The notes: a model not told the origin generated them from the sequence alone. Positions 54,314 to 62,590 are shown, numbered from the stretch's first letter. The stretch: 64,000 nucleotides of DNA from Planctomycetota bacterium (GCA_025459125.1 JALORE010000001.1:1-64000), one strand, 5' to 3'. Translations and numbers: made by a program.

Positions 54314-54466
54314 TCATCGGCAGCAGCCGAATGTCAGTTGTTGCGCGGCCATTGCCCGCTCGCGCCGCCAGCGACAAACCAAGGCCATCCGACAAACGAA
54401 CCCGCGGCCAGTCAGCCGCAGGTCCCGTTCAGGCAAAAACTCTCCGCACCGTCGACAAGCTACCAT
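54314..54466 (-). CDS. Small zinc-ribbon protein
   Basis: MVACRRCGEFLPERDLRLTGRGFVCRMALVCRW...; ATG overlaps upstream TAG. Confidence 0.45.
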   Translation of the reverse strand: MVACRRCGEFLPERDLRLTGRGFVCRMALVCRWRRERAMAAQQLTFGCCR

Positions 54467-55464
54467 TCCGGCTGGCTCGTTTTGGTGCCCCACATCTCGT
54501 CGTCGATCCATGCGCGCAGTTCCTTGTTCGCCACCAACAGCCCCGAGCCCTTCGGCCGCTTCACCCGGGCCAGCCCGTCGAAGTCGCCGGCCATCAGTCC
54601 CAGCACCGGAACCGCGCTCCACTTCTCGATGGTCGCGAGCTTGTTCGCCCAGTGGCTCGCCCAACAGAGCTCCTCCAGCCCGACGGCCACGGCGATCCAG
54701 CGGATGTCCGACCAGGGTGACGCCTTGAGCTTACCCTCCCAGCCGGTGCCCTCGACCGGGATATCCGGCTTCTGCGGGAGCTTCCCGCGCAAGAGCGCAA
54801 CCCCGGCGTCGTCGGCCAGCATCAGCCCCTTGTCCGGGAAGCCCGGGCAGCGCATGCCGCTGGTCAAACCGGCAATCACCCCGTCCTCGGGACGCCACAG
54901 GCGGCTCACGAGCTCGCGCAGCCCCTGGGTGGAAGAATCCCGACCGCGCACGAGGTCCAGAATCTGGTGGCTGATGGGATCCAGCCCGAACAGCTGGCCA
55001 TCCTGGCGCATTAGCGTGGGCCAGCCGGTCTCACCCACGTTCTCCTGCCGCTCGGACAGCGGCGTCACGTCCATGACCATCCCGTCGATCACCGCCAGCT
55101 TCCGGCTGTGATCGCCCTCGGGAACCGCGGGGTCAACCCCCACGATCAGCTCCACATCCCGCGGATCAACCCGCTCGGGCGGCCCCTCCTGGGTCAAGCG
55201 CGTGATGCTCTGCCCGTACACCTGGCGGTCGCGAGCCTCGGTTGCTGGCGTCTGAATCTGCCGGCGGTATCCCACGTCCTCCGGCCCATTGGGCCGCGGT
55301 TCCACCTCGTCCGGACCGGCGACCTTGCCCCGCCGGTCGAACAGCAGACGCTGGCCTTTCAGAGACGCTCGCTCAACCTCGTCGCGCTTCTTCACCGCCC
55401 TGCTCATGGACTCCTCAAACGGGTTCTGAGGGGAGTTGAGCATCTCCTCGAACGTCCTGGTCAT
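54460..55464 (-). CDS. Hypothetical protein of replication module
   Basis: 334 aa; ATGA overlap with DnaC-like gene. Confidence 0.5.
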   Translation of the reverse strand: MTRTFEEMLNSPQNPFEESMSRAVKKRDEVERASLKGQRLLFDRRGKVAGPDEVEPRPNGPEDVGYRRQIQTPATEARDRQVYGQSITRLTQEGPPERVDPRDVELIVGVDPAVPEGDHSRKLAVIDGMVMDVTPLSERQENVGETGWPTLMRQDGQLFGLDPISHQILDLVRGRDSSTQGLRELVSRLWRPEDGVIAGLTSGMRCPGFPDKGLMLADDAGVALLRGKLPQKPDIPVEGTGWEGKLKASPWSDIRWIAVAVGLEELCWASHWANKLATIEKWSAVPVLGLMAGDFDGLARVKRPKGSGLLVANKELRAWIDDEMWGTKTSQPEW

Positions 55465-56165
55465 CGGATGGTCTCCCTCGGCACGACCAGCGCCGCGCCC
55501 TCAGCCTGGATGCGAGACATCAGGCGCGCGTCGTACCTCTGCCCGATGTCCTCGGGCCCGAGGTTGGTGGTGCAGATCGTCAGCCGCCCGGCATCCCACC
55601 GGCGCAACAACAGCTCCTCGACGTTGGTCGTGTCTTGCTCGCGCTCTCGGCCGAGGTCGTCCAGAACCAGGGCGACACAGCGGGCCTCGGAACAGTCTCG
55701 CTGTTCGCGAGCGGGAATCTGGCAGAAGTCCCAGGCCGTGACGAACAGCCCCCCGGCTCCGATGTCCGGCTGGTCATCGATCACCAGCTGGTCGCGCCGA
55801 CGATGGCGCTCGGCCAGGGCCCAGCAGGCGGCGACGGTCTTGCCGGTCCCCGGGGGTCCGGCGATCATCACCAGGCGCTTGCCATCGACCACCGCCTGGT
55901 TGGTCGACGAAGTCACCAAGCGCTTGCGGTCGATTCGTTGGATCGTCTCCAGGATGGCCGGGGGGATCCGCGAGCCGCTGGTCAGCCACGCCTGTCGCCG
56001 GGCTTCCGCCTGCCGCAACTGGAAGTCGCGCCACTCGCGCGCTCGCTCGGCGGCGGTCTCGGGGTCGACCGCGGCCATGGCGCGATTGGCAATCTCCTTC
56101 AGCCGCGACCCGATGAGCTCTCCGGCCTTGACCGGCCCGCTGTCGATGGCCAGCACCTTGCGCAT
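55461..56165 (-). CDS. DnaC/IstB-like AAA+ ATPase (helicase loader)
   Basis: VMIAGPPGTGKTVAACWAL (Walker A), CVALVLDDLGRE (Walker B), TICTTNLGPEDIGQRYDARLMSRI. Confidence 0.8.
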   Translation of the reverse strand: MRKVLAIDSGPVKAGELIGSRLKEIANRAMAAVDPETAAERAREWRDFQLRQAEARRQAWLTSGSRIPPAILETIQRIDRKRLVTSSTNQAVVDGKRLVMIAGPPGTGKTVAACWALAERHRRRDQLVIDDQPDIGAGGLFVTAWDFCQIPAREQRDCSEARCVALVLDDLGREREQDTTNVEELLLRRWDAGRLTICTTNLGPEDIGQRYDARLMSRIQAEGAALVVPRETIR

Positions 56166-56203
56166 GCGCAGCAGCTCCTCCTGAGCCCGTTCGATGATCT
56201 CGC

Positions 56204-57079
56204 TTATAGCCGGATCGCTTTTCGTTCGATGGCCTCGATCATCTCTTTGGTGGTCTCCACCTTGTGCACACCGTTGGAATTGCCGGACTTTTGTCTCTTG
56301 AACTGGCGCTCGATCTTGTCGAAAAACTCCCAGAATCGCGCGGCCCCGGTCACCACCTCCGACCAATGGCCTCCGTCCTTCCACCGGGGGCTTGACATGA
56401 TCGCCCAGCGGGCAACCTCCTGAGCGTAGGTGGCGGACGAAAGCAGGTCCGTCTTTCGTCGGGCCGCCAGTCGCTCGATTCCGGCATCCGAGGTTGTCAG
56501 GTCCAGAGCCTCGGGTTCTCCCGCTATCCCTAGAAGATTGTTGAAAGAAGAAAGAAAAAGGTGGGTGTGTGCGCGCGGTGGTGAAGCGCTTGTAACGTTA
56601 CAGTCTGTTTCGGTAACGGGATGTAACGCTACCGTGTAACTTTCTGTAACGTTACCCTCTCCTCTCCTCTCCTCTCCTCTTATCTTATCTTCTCTTATCT
56701 GATCTCCTCTGGAGGGGAGTGCAGAGGGGAGGTTTTTTTTCGCCGCCCGGTGTCGCCGCACGCGCTCGGCCGAGGATGGGATTCTTGTCTGATGGTCCAT
56801 CCAATCATGCACCAGAAGGCGGCCGTCTTCGGTGCGGTCTATCAGACCGACTTCGATTGCTCGCTCCATGGCCGGCGGCAGCTGTTCCATGTGCTCCGGT
56901 GGCCACAGAGCCGCTCGCGCGATGATGTGGGGTTTCCACATTCTGGTTACGTCTCCGGTTTCCGGGCTGTGGCGCATCGACAGCCGCCATATTGTCTCGA
57001 CGACATTGGCCGCCCAAAACCCTGCCTCTTGAAATTTGAAGTGATCTCTGTGGTTTATGTCATCCTTGAGCCAGGTCAT
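56204..57079 (-). CDS. Replication initiator-like (lambda O/DnaD-like) protein
   Basis: MTWLKDDINHRDHFKFQEAGFWAANVVETIWRLS...VGLIDRTEDGRLLVHDWMDHQ...; adjacent to the DnaC-like loader; internal repeats. Confidence 0.6.
   Translation of the reverse strand: MTWLKDDINHRDHFKFQEAGFWAANVVETIWRLSMRHSPETGDVTRMWKPHIIARAALWPPEHMEQLPPAMERAIEVGLIDRTEDGRLLVHDWMDHQTRIPSSAERVRRHRAAKKNLPSALPSRGDQIREDKIRGEERRGEGNVTESYTVALHPVTETDCNVTSASPPRAHTHLFLSSFNNLLGIAGEPEALDLTTSDAGIERLAARRKTDLLSSATYAQEVARWAIMSSPRWKDGGHWSEVVTGAARFWEFFDKIERQFKRQKSGNSNGVHKVETTKEMIEAIERKAIRL
56591..56710. other. Candidate replication origin inside the initiator gene (iterons + pyrimidine/AT-rich tract)
   Basis: TGTAACGTTACA, TGTAACGCTACC, TGTAACtttc, TGTAACGTTACC repeats then (TCTCC)n and TTATC repeats. 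Confidence 0.5.
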
Positions 57080-57257
57080 GGGCCTCTTCCTGATCTTTCT
57101 CGAACTCCGCAAGGGCTCGCTCAAGCAGACAGAGGGCCAGGGAATGGCGGGTCATCCTGACGGGTGTTCCGCCAGGCAAACGGGCCGTGTTTTTGATGCG
57201 GTCCAGCCTCTCAAGCACGGTTGACGACACGCGCAGGTGAAGATGCCCCTCGGACAC
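57060..57257 (-). CDS. Ribbon-helix-helix-like DNA-binding protein
   Basis: GTG start with AAGGAG SD; HLHLRVSSTVLERLDRIKNTA...RMTRHSLALCLLERALAEFEKD. Confidence 0.6.
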   Translation of the reverse strand: MSEGHLHLRVSSTVLERLDRIKNTARLPGGTPVRMTRHSLALCLLERALAEFEKDQEEAHDLAQG

Positions 57258-57284
57258 GGTACTCTCCTTGGTGGGAACGCGCGA

Positions 57285-57315
57285 ACAATAGGCACAATAA
57301 ACTCACGATGTCAAC
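57285..57315 (-). promoter_or_regulatory. Putative promoter TTGACA - 19 bp - TATTGT
   Basis: Rev-comp of 57285-57315 upstream of the RHH-like gene. Confidence 0.5.
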
Positions 57316-57350
57316 CCCTGCAGAACCCAGTGATGCGGGCCTGCCATTTG

Positions 57351-57390
57351 GTGACGCACGGTGACAAACCGTTACGCACGGTGACGCAGC
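57351..57390. repeat. Four tandem 10-bp repeats GGTGACGCAC GGTGACAAAC CGTTACGCAC GGTGACGCAG
   Basis: Read directly from the sequence. Confidence 0.85.
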
Positions 57391-57430
57391 GGGGAATCGT
57401 CGAATCGCCGGAGCCTCGCCAGGGGCTTCT

Positions 57431-57525
57431 GGAGCCTTTAGAAACGGAGATGCCAGGGGGGGGGGTGCACCCCTACCCCTCGGACGGGGTTTCATCTCGC
57501 CGGCGCCCAGGGAACTAAAGGCTCC
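57431..57525. other. Nested inverted repeats (structured RNA/DNA candidate)
   Basis: GGAGCCTTTAG/CTAAAGGCTCC outer 11-bp arms; GAGATG/CATCTC; GGGGTGCACCCC; ACCCC-TCGGAC-GGGGT. Confidence 0.6.
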
Positions 57526-57811
57526 GCGACGCTCTCGCGCGTCGTAGGCGATCCCCCGCGGCCCTATCCGCGGCGATCTGGATCTCCGTCCGCATGCGAG
57601 GGGGGTTTGGATTCCTGCCTGCCCGGTACGGGTACAGGGCACAGGTCTTGACACCGCACTCCTGGGCCATCTTCGTGTCACCGCTGCAGCAGTCCATGCA
57701 CTTCATCTTGGCCGCCTTGCGAATGGGCAACAGGTTGTCGGGGTCGTCGTAGTTAATCGACGTGAAATTGTGGAGGTCTCGGCACAATTTCAACTGCTCG
57801 CTGTAGTTCAT
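57515..57811 (-). CDS. Cys-rich phage hypothetical protein
   Basis: MNYSEQLKLCRDLHNFTSINYDDPDNLLPIRKAAKMKCMDCCSGDTKMAQECGVKTCALYPYRAGRNP. Confidence 0.65.
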   Translation of the reverse strand: MNYSEQLKLCRDLHNFTSINYDDPDNLLPIRKAAKMKCMDCCSGDTKMAQECGVKTCALYPYRAGRNPNPPRMRTEIQIAADRAAGDRLRRARASRSL

Positions 57812-58038
57812 CGGCCGTCCCTCGGCTTCTGCATCGCCTCGGTGATCGTGACGTGGTAGTCCGGCGGGTTCTCTCCCTCCCCCGGTCGGTCGTTTTTCCA
57901 CACCTCCACCCTCAAACGCCCGATGTTCCCGGCCATGTACTTCTTCCCGTCCTTGGTCTCGTTGAGCCACAGTCCCATCACGCGCAGCCGCGGTGGCCGC
58001 CTGTCGTTGTCCTGCATTTTCCTTTGTCCTTTCAGCAC
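57808..58038 (-). CDS. Hypothetical protein
   Basis: 76 aa; start may be internal (MQDNDRR). Confidence 0.55.
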   Translation of the reverse strand: MLKGQRKMQDNDRRPPRLRVMGLWLNETKDGKKYMAGNIGRLRVEVWKNDRPGEGENPPDYHVTITEAMQKPRDGR

Positions 58039-58095
58039 ACTGAACTGTTTGAAAACTCCGAATAGTTCGGATCGCCTGACCGACCCTGACCGACT

Positions 58096-58695
58096 CTACC
58101 CGGCCATGACCTTGACCGCGGCAGTCACGATCTGCGATGCGGCTTCGAGGTACCCCGCCAGCTGGGCCCGAGGCACCCGGCCTTGGGCGATCCTCGTGGC
58201 GGTCGCCCGCATCAGCGCTGGAAGGCCCTGCTCGACCGCCTGGGCGATCTTCTGGAGCACCCCAGCCGCATCCCTTACCACCATCCCTTCCTCGCCTCCT
58301 GCGGGCGTCTCCGGATGGTCGGCCATGACCCCCGCGTTCAGCCCAACGGTGTCTGCCGCAGTTGGCGCCACCGCCTGTTCGGTCGGTTGACCCATCGCTC
58401 GGCGGGCGTCGTTGGCGCTCCGGAGCTCCTCCTCCCCCTGGGCGCTGATCAGGTCGCCTCCCACCCCGATCTCGGGCGGGATGTACAATCCACCTCCGCG
58501 CGGCTGCTGTGTTGGCACGGCTGGCATGGGGGCGCCCGCGGGCGCGATCAGCGGCTGACCGGCCAACGCCGCCTGACGCGCTTCGGTCTGCCGGGCGAGG
58601 TCTCGCTCGAACGCCAGGCGCCTGGTCGCCGTTGACGGATCCGCGTCTCCTCCCCACGATCCAGGTGGCAAAACGGTTGGTGCTTCGGGGCTCAT
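58096..58695 (-). CDS. Hypothetical protein (Pro/Ala-rich)
   Basis: Trimmed to MSPEAPTVLPPGSWGG; AGGAGAG SD. Confidence 0.55.
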   Translation of the reverse strand: MSPEAPTVLPPGSWGGDADPSTATRRLAFERDLARQTEARQAALAGQPLIAPAGAPMPAVPTQQPRGGGLYIPPEIGVGGDLISAQGEEELRSANDARRAMGQPTEQAVAPTAADTVGLNAGVMADHPETPAGGEEGMVVRDAAGVLQKIAQAVEQGLPALMRATATRIAQGRVPRAQLAGYLEAASQIVTAAVKVMAG

Positions 58696-58783
58696 AATTG
58701 CTCTCCTGATTCTGTTGTAGATCCTGGTTATCACTCTCATTTTCGGAAATGTAGCCAACCCGATCGGTTGTTCATTCTGCTGA

Positions 58784-59059
58784 CTAGGGATCCAGCCGTT
58801 TCAGCCCGGAGACCACCGCCACACCCACCCTGCAGGCAGGGCAGTAGTCCTCCCTCAGACGCACCCCCTCCACCCCCGACGGACGGAGGATCAGCAGCCA
58901 TCCCCTGGGTGCTTTTTCATCCAACAACCACGTTGGGGCGCAACCACCCTTGGCACGGGCTTCGAGCTTCATGCCACAGTTGTCGCACCGGATATGAGGC
59001 GGCCCGGGCTCCAGCCCAAACCGGGCCATGCTCTGTCCCGCTCCACATTGGTAGCTCAT
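58784..59059 (-). CDS. Zinc-ribbon hypothetical protein
   Basis: MSYQCGAGQSMARFGLEPGPPHIRCDNCGMKLEAR...CPACRVG. Confidence 0.5.
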   Translation of the reverse strand: MSYQCGAGQSMARFGLEPGPPHIRCDNCGMKLEARAKGGCAPTWLLDEKAPRGWLLILRPSGVEGVRLREDYCPACRVGVAVVSGLKRLDP

Positions 59060-59220
59060 CGATACCCCATGTCCCGCAGGTTTTGCCTCCACCGCCAGGC
59101 CGCCATCACCCTCGGGAACCACCGCCACACGATCCGTGACAGCAGCCACTCCCGATGGCAGTAGGGGCAGGTGCGGTTGACCGGCCAGGCCGTCGGCGCG
59201 CCGCAGCTGATGCACCTCAT
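59056..59220 (-). CDS. Small zinc-ribbon protein missed by the ORF track (54 aa)
   Basis: Manual translation MRCISCGAPTAWPVNRTCPYCHREWLLSRIVWRWFPRVMAAWRWRQNLRDMGYR; ATGA overlaps both sides. Confidence 0.6.
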   Translation of the reverse strand: MRCISCGAPTAWPVNRTCPYCHREWLLSRIVWRWFPRVMAAWRWRQNLRDMGYR

Positions 59221-59588
59221 GGAACACCGTCCGGGTTATCACGGTCGCCCCCATCGTTTCCCGTTTCCTCTGGGCCTTCCGCCCGGCCGGACCATTGGAG
59301 GCAGGCGGGATAGTTGTCGGTAACCACCGTGGGCTTCTCATTCTGCCGCGGGAAGACGCACACCAGACCCTCGGTCACGGCATCGTCGGTTACGGTCAGC
59401 ATCCTCTTCTCGCACCACCGGCAGGTCCCGCACCGGTCTTCTTCTGGCCAGAGCACGCCCGGCTTCGGGTCGCTGTAGTAGCCCCGGCAGTCGCTGTCAC
59501 AGAGCCCTCCAGCCATCGCCAGGGGCACGCTCCGGCCTCGCGGGGCTTTGGTCCTGCCACAGGTCGTGCAGGTCACTCTGTCTGGCAT
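59217..59588 (-). CDS. Cys-rich protein with CGTCRWCEKRMLT motif
   Basis: Trimmed to MPDRVTCTTCGRTKAPRG. Confidence 0.55.
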   Translation of the reverse strand: MPDRVTCTTCGRTKAPRGRSVPLAMAGGLCDSDCRGYYSDPKPGVLWPEEDRCGTCRWCEKRMLTVTDDAVTEGLVCVFPRQNEKPTVVTDNYPACLQWSGRAEGPEETGNDGGDRDNPDGVP

Positions 59589-60034
59589 TCGGTCCTCCTT
59601 GGAAACTCCCACGGCGCGGGGAGCGGGCGCACCAGACGAAGGTCGACCAAGAACCGTTGCCGCCGGAAGTCGGTCACCCAAACGCCGGCCCAGTGGGCGC
59701 CATGGAGCTCGGGCGGGAACTCCACGACCGCCCGTGGCTCGCTCGCGGTCAGAATCTCCACCTCGACCCCTGGCTTGAGCACCCGGACCGCCCGGGCGTA
59801 GAGCGCCCATGGTGCCAGCCCCTCACCCTGGGCCGGCTGCCGGTAGACTCCACGGCCGTCGAGCTCGAACAAGAAGCGTTCGGCCACAACCTCGTCGGGT
59901 CCGGGTAGCGGCGGATCCTTCCACTCGGAAGTTGCCGGTTTCATCAGTGCCACCACCACGACCGGCGGCGGACACCTGTCAGGCAGGTCCAGGAACTCGA
60001 TCCAGCCGTCGGACCACACCAGCTGCACCCTCAT
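59573..60034 (-). CDS. Hypothetical protein
   Basis: Trimmed to MRVQLVWSDGWIEFLDLPDR. Confidence 0.5.
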   Translation of the reverse strand: MRVQLVWSDGWIEFLDLPDRCPPPVVVVALMKPATSEWKDPPLPGPDEVVAERFLFELDGRGVYRQPAQGEGLAPWALYARAVRVLKPGVEVEILTASEPRAVVEFPPELHGAHWAGVWVTDFRRQRFLVDLRLVRPLPAPWEFPRRTECQTE

Positions 60035-60654
60035 GGGGTCTCCTTCCTGGCGAACCTCGGACAGGCCCGCTGGCTGGCCGCAACCACGGGGTGGGTCCAT
60101 CGCCTCTTGGCGTCAGGCGGGTCGGCCGCGCAGCACAGCTCGCTCGCCAAACCCTGTTGGTCGATGGTCAGCATCTTCACCTCACACCAGTGGCACCGCC
60201 CACAGGTGTTCGATTCCTGCGCCCGGGTGTTCATACCCGATGGGGTTCCGTTCACGATCTCGGGCCCGGCGTTCACCTCGAACACCCCGCGTTCACCGCG
60301 CATCGCCTCGAAGGGCAGCTCCATCGGGTTCGCGAGCACAAAGTGCCAGGTCTCGCTATCCTGCTCGGCCCAAACCGACCGGTGGCCGCGCACGCAGTCC
60401 ACAAGGTCGACCTTCCCAATGATTCCGCCGAAGTCCCACTGGCCTACCCTGAGCATCGCCTCGGCCGCCTGGTCCAGTCCCCGCTCGCGCATCCACAGGG
60501 CGATGGCGTCGAGATCCTGCGAGCGGGGCGGCTTCTTGCTCGCGTGGATGAGCAGCGGACCGCGGTAGTAGGTCGGCCAGCTGCGGTTTTCAATGTCCTT
60601 GCCCCCGTGGATGATCAGCCAGGCCCACGGCTGCCAGATGGAAAGTGCTCTCAT
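60031..60654 (-). CDS. ASCH-domain protein with C-terminal Cys module
   Basis: MRALSIWQPWAWLIIHGGKDIENRSWPTYYRGPLLIHASK...GGIIGKVDLVDC (ASCH); CGRCHWCEVKMLT. Confidence 0.75.
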   Translation of the reverse strand: MRALSIWQPWAWLIIHGGKDIENRSWPTYYRGPLLIHASKKPPRSQDLDAIALWMRERGLDQAAEAMLRVGQWDFGGIIGKVDLVDCVRGHRSVWAEQDSETWHFVLANPMELPFEAMRGERGVFEVNAGPEIVNGTPSGMNTRAQESNTCGRCHWCEVKMLTIDQQGLASELCCAADPPDAKRRWTHPVVAASQRACPRFARKETP

Positions 60655-60971
60655 GCCAGCCTCTCAAGCCGTGCCCACCGCACCTCGCCCGACGCCAGCT
60701 TCTCCATCCACATGTCGTACAGCGGCGCGGTCTCGCCGTCGGAGATCTCGTCGAAGTCGGGGCTCACGGCCAGCACCTCCAGCTCGCCCCAGCCTTGGAC
60801 CGTGGCCACCACGAACAGGTGCGGTACCAGGGCCGCGATGTCCCCCCATCGCCGGCCCTGTACCATCTCCCCGACAATGTCTGCCGAGAACTTGACCCTA
60901 CCCCAGCGGCCCCGCGGTAGGCACCGCTGATTGAGCGGGCCACCCTCTCCGAACCAGACCCTGTCACTCAC
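60651..60971 (-). CDS. Hypothetical protein
   Basis: 106 aa. Confidence 0.45.
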   Translation of the reverse strand: MSDRVWFGEGGPLNQRCLPRGRWGRVKFSADIVGEMVQGRRWGDIAALVPHLFVVATVQGWGELEVLAVSPDFDEISDGETAPLYDMWMEKLASGEVRWARLERLA

Positions 60972-61317
60972 GGGGCACCCCCCCCTCCAGCCAGGTGGCC
61001 AGGTCCGACACGCGGGAGAACACCGGAATCCCCAGATCGACCGCCAACTCCCGCTCGGCCATTGCCCCGTCGCTCATCGTCCACGTACCAACCATCAGCA
61101 CCGCATCACACCGGCCCAAGAGCTCGGCCGTGGCTTTGAGCCAGAATCCGTCGTTGATGGTGCCGTTGAAGTATCGGTACATCGTGTGAGAGCACAGCGG
61201 AACCATCCCGGCGACGGTAGCCACCTCCAACGCCGCCTCTTCCGCGCGACGGATATTGGTCTCGACCGCCCAGGAGTTGTCACCCCGGAACGGACCGGCG
61301 ATGTAGACGATCTTCAT
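60964..61317 (-). CDS. DUF4406/nucleoside-2-deoxyribosyltransferase-like protein
   Basis: MKIVYIAGPFRGDNSWAVETNIRRAEEAALEVATVAGMVPLCSHTMYRYFNG...CDAVLMVGTWTMSDGAMAERELAVDLGIPVF. Confidence 0.75.
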   Translation of the reverse strand: MKIVYIAGPFRGDNSWAVETNIRRAEEAALEVATVAGMVPLCSHTMYRYFNGTINDGFWLKATAELLGRCDAVLMVGTWTMSDGAMAERELAVDLGIPVFSRVSDLATWLEGGVPRE

Positions 61318-61659
61318 CTACGCACCTCCTGCTCTACCGGCTCGGGCGGCCGGCGGATCACCAGCCCCACGCGCCAGCATCCATGTTCGTCGGAGTCAAT
61401 GACCCTGGTTCCGCACTCGTCGCACACCCAGGACCGGACTCCACACCCAGGACCGGACTTGGGGTAGCCTGGTGTGGATGGTGATGATGTAGGTGGTTCC
61501 ACAGCCGGGGCACACGGACTCCCACTCGGACTCGCCACCCAAGCGCGGCGAATGGGCGTTCTGGAATGGCTCGGCGTTCGTGATGCCACACTTGGGGCAA
61601 ACGGCTCGAACCAGATCTTCTCTTAGCTGTTCCATCTGGCTGCTCATTTGGACATCCAC
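61314..61659 (-). pseudogene. Zn-ribbon gene frameshifted by a 19-bp tandem duplication
   Basis: Two overlapping frames; deleting one 19-bp copy restores MDVQMSSQ...LPQVRSWVCDECGTRVIDSDEHGCWRVG...QEVRR (108 aa). Confidence 0.7.
61423..61460. repeat. 19-bp tandem duplication (CACACCCAGGACCGGACT + C/T spacer base, x2)
   Basis: 18 identical bases at 61423-61440 and 61442-61459. Confidence 0.95.
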
Positions 61660-61859
61660 CCCTGGCCTTTCACGTAGACGACGCGCCCATTCTTCCGCAG
61701 GCGCTGCAGAGAACGATCCACTTCGCGGAACTGGGGGCCTTGGGGGTTGATGCTCAGAGCCCAGCAGACTTCAGCGAACGTCACCCCCTGGTTGTTCTGC
61801 ACAACCTGGACAATGCGGGAGTCGAACTCTTCGTTTTTCACTTGGATACCTCCTGCCAT
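61644..61859 (-). CDS. wHTH-like small protein
   Basis: SRIVQVVQNNQGVTFAEVCWALSINPQGPQFREVDRSLQRLRKNGRVVYVKGQGW. Confidence 0.6.
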   Translation of the reverse strand: MAGGIQVKNEEFDSRIVQVVQNNQGVTFAEVCWALSINPQGPQFREVDRSLQRLRKNGRVVYVKGQGWMSK

Positions 61860-62515
61860 GGCCCACCAAAGTGGTCGGCCGCCCAGCGTCTGGCATCGAC
61901 GATCGCGGTCTTGGCCTGGGCGGCCCCCTCAAGCGACAGCGCCCAGTGGAGATAGATCAGATGGGCGCTCACCACGTCCTCCTCGCAATAGCGTGCGACC
62001 CGCTCGGGCCCTCCCTCCTCGGCCCACACGCGCGCTACATCCGCGCCCGAGATGTCGTGCTTGCCGGGCAGGCCCAGCACCCTGGCCACGCCGTCCATGG
62101 GCATCGCCCTGACACCCCCCTGGTCACCAAGGAGGTCCATCAGGTCGTAATGGACGAGCACCTGCTTGAAGTTGGCGTACCGGTGGCTCATGCCGCGCCA
62201 GAAGCTCCAGTCGATGCCATTGGCCATGGCGCGCAAGGACAGCAAGGGCATGTCGAACCCGCGCCCGTTCCAGGTGATAACCCGATGGGCTTGGCGCAGA
62301 TCGCGCCCGAGCGCTTCGAGGGCCTCGGCCTCGGAGGCGTAGATGAAGTCGTCCCCCATGGTCCAGGTGTGCAGATCGAACACGTCCTTGGCCCGGGTCA
62401 GCCAGCTGATCACGCACGGCCGGTGTTCGGGCAGGGGCGGAAACCGCGCCGGATCATCTTCAGGTGGTTCCCACTGTGGACAAATGGTTTCGATGTCCAG
62501 AGTTACGGTAATCAT
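61838..62515 (-). CDS. Predicted DEDD 3'-5' exonuclease (PolB-like exonuclease family)
   Basis: MITVTLDIETICPQW...RVITWNGRGFDMPLLSLRA...YCEEDVVSAHLIYLHWAL. Confidence 0.75.
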   Translation of the reverse strand: MITVTLDIETICPQWEPPEDDPARFPPLPEHRPCVISWLTRAKDVFDLHTWTMGDDFIYASEAEALEALGRDLRQAHRVITWNGRGFDMPLLSLRAMANGIDWSFWRGMSHRYANFKQVLVHYDLMDLLGDQGGVRAMPMDGVARVLGLPGKHDISGADVARVWAEEGGPERVARYCEEDVVSAHLIYLHWALSLEGAAQAKTAIVDARRWAADHFGGPWQEVSK

Positions 62516-62590
62516 TCTACTCCGCTCTCTTTCTGGGCTTCCCCAATACAACACTTTTTCACAAGATACCCGCGGGATGTCCGGATCCTA

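Noticed and set aside
56657-56710. Possible CRISPR or microsatellite array (TCTCC repeats)
   Set aside because: Unit too short, no spacers; better explained as part of the origin-like region within the initiator gene.
57211-57681. 156-aa minus ORF across the RHH promoter/iteron region
   Set aside because: Overlaps the RHH gene start, promoter, iterons and structured element; low-complexity Pro/Ala/Arg-rich, no recognisable domain.
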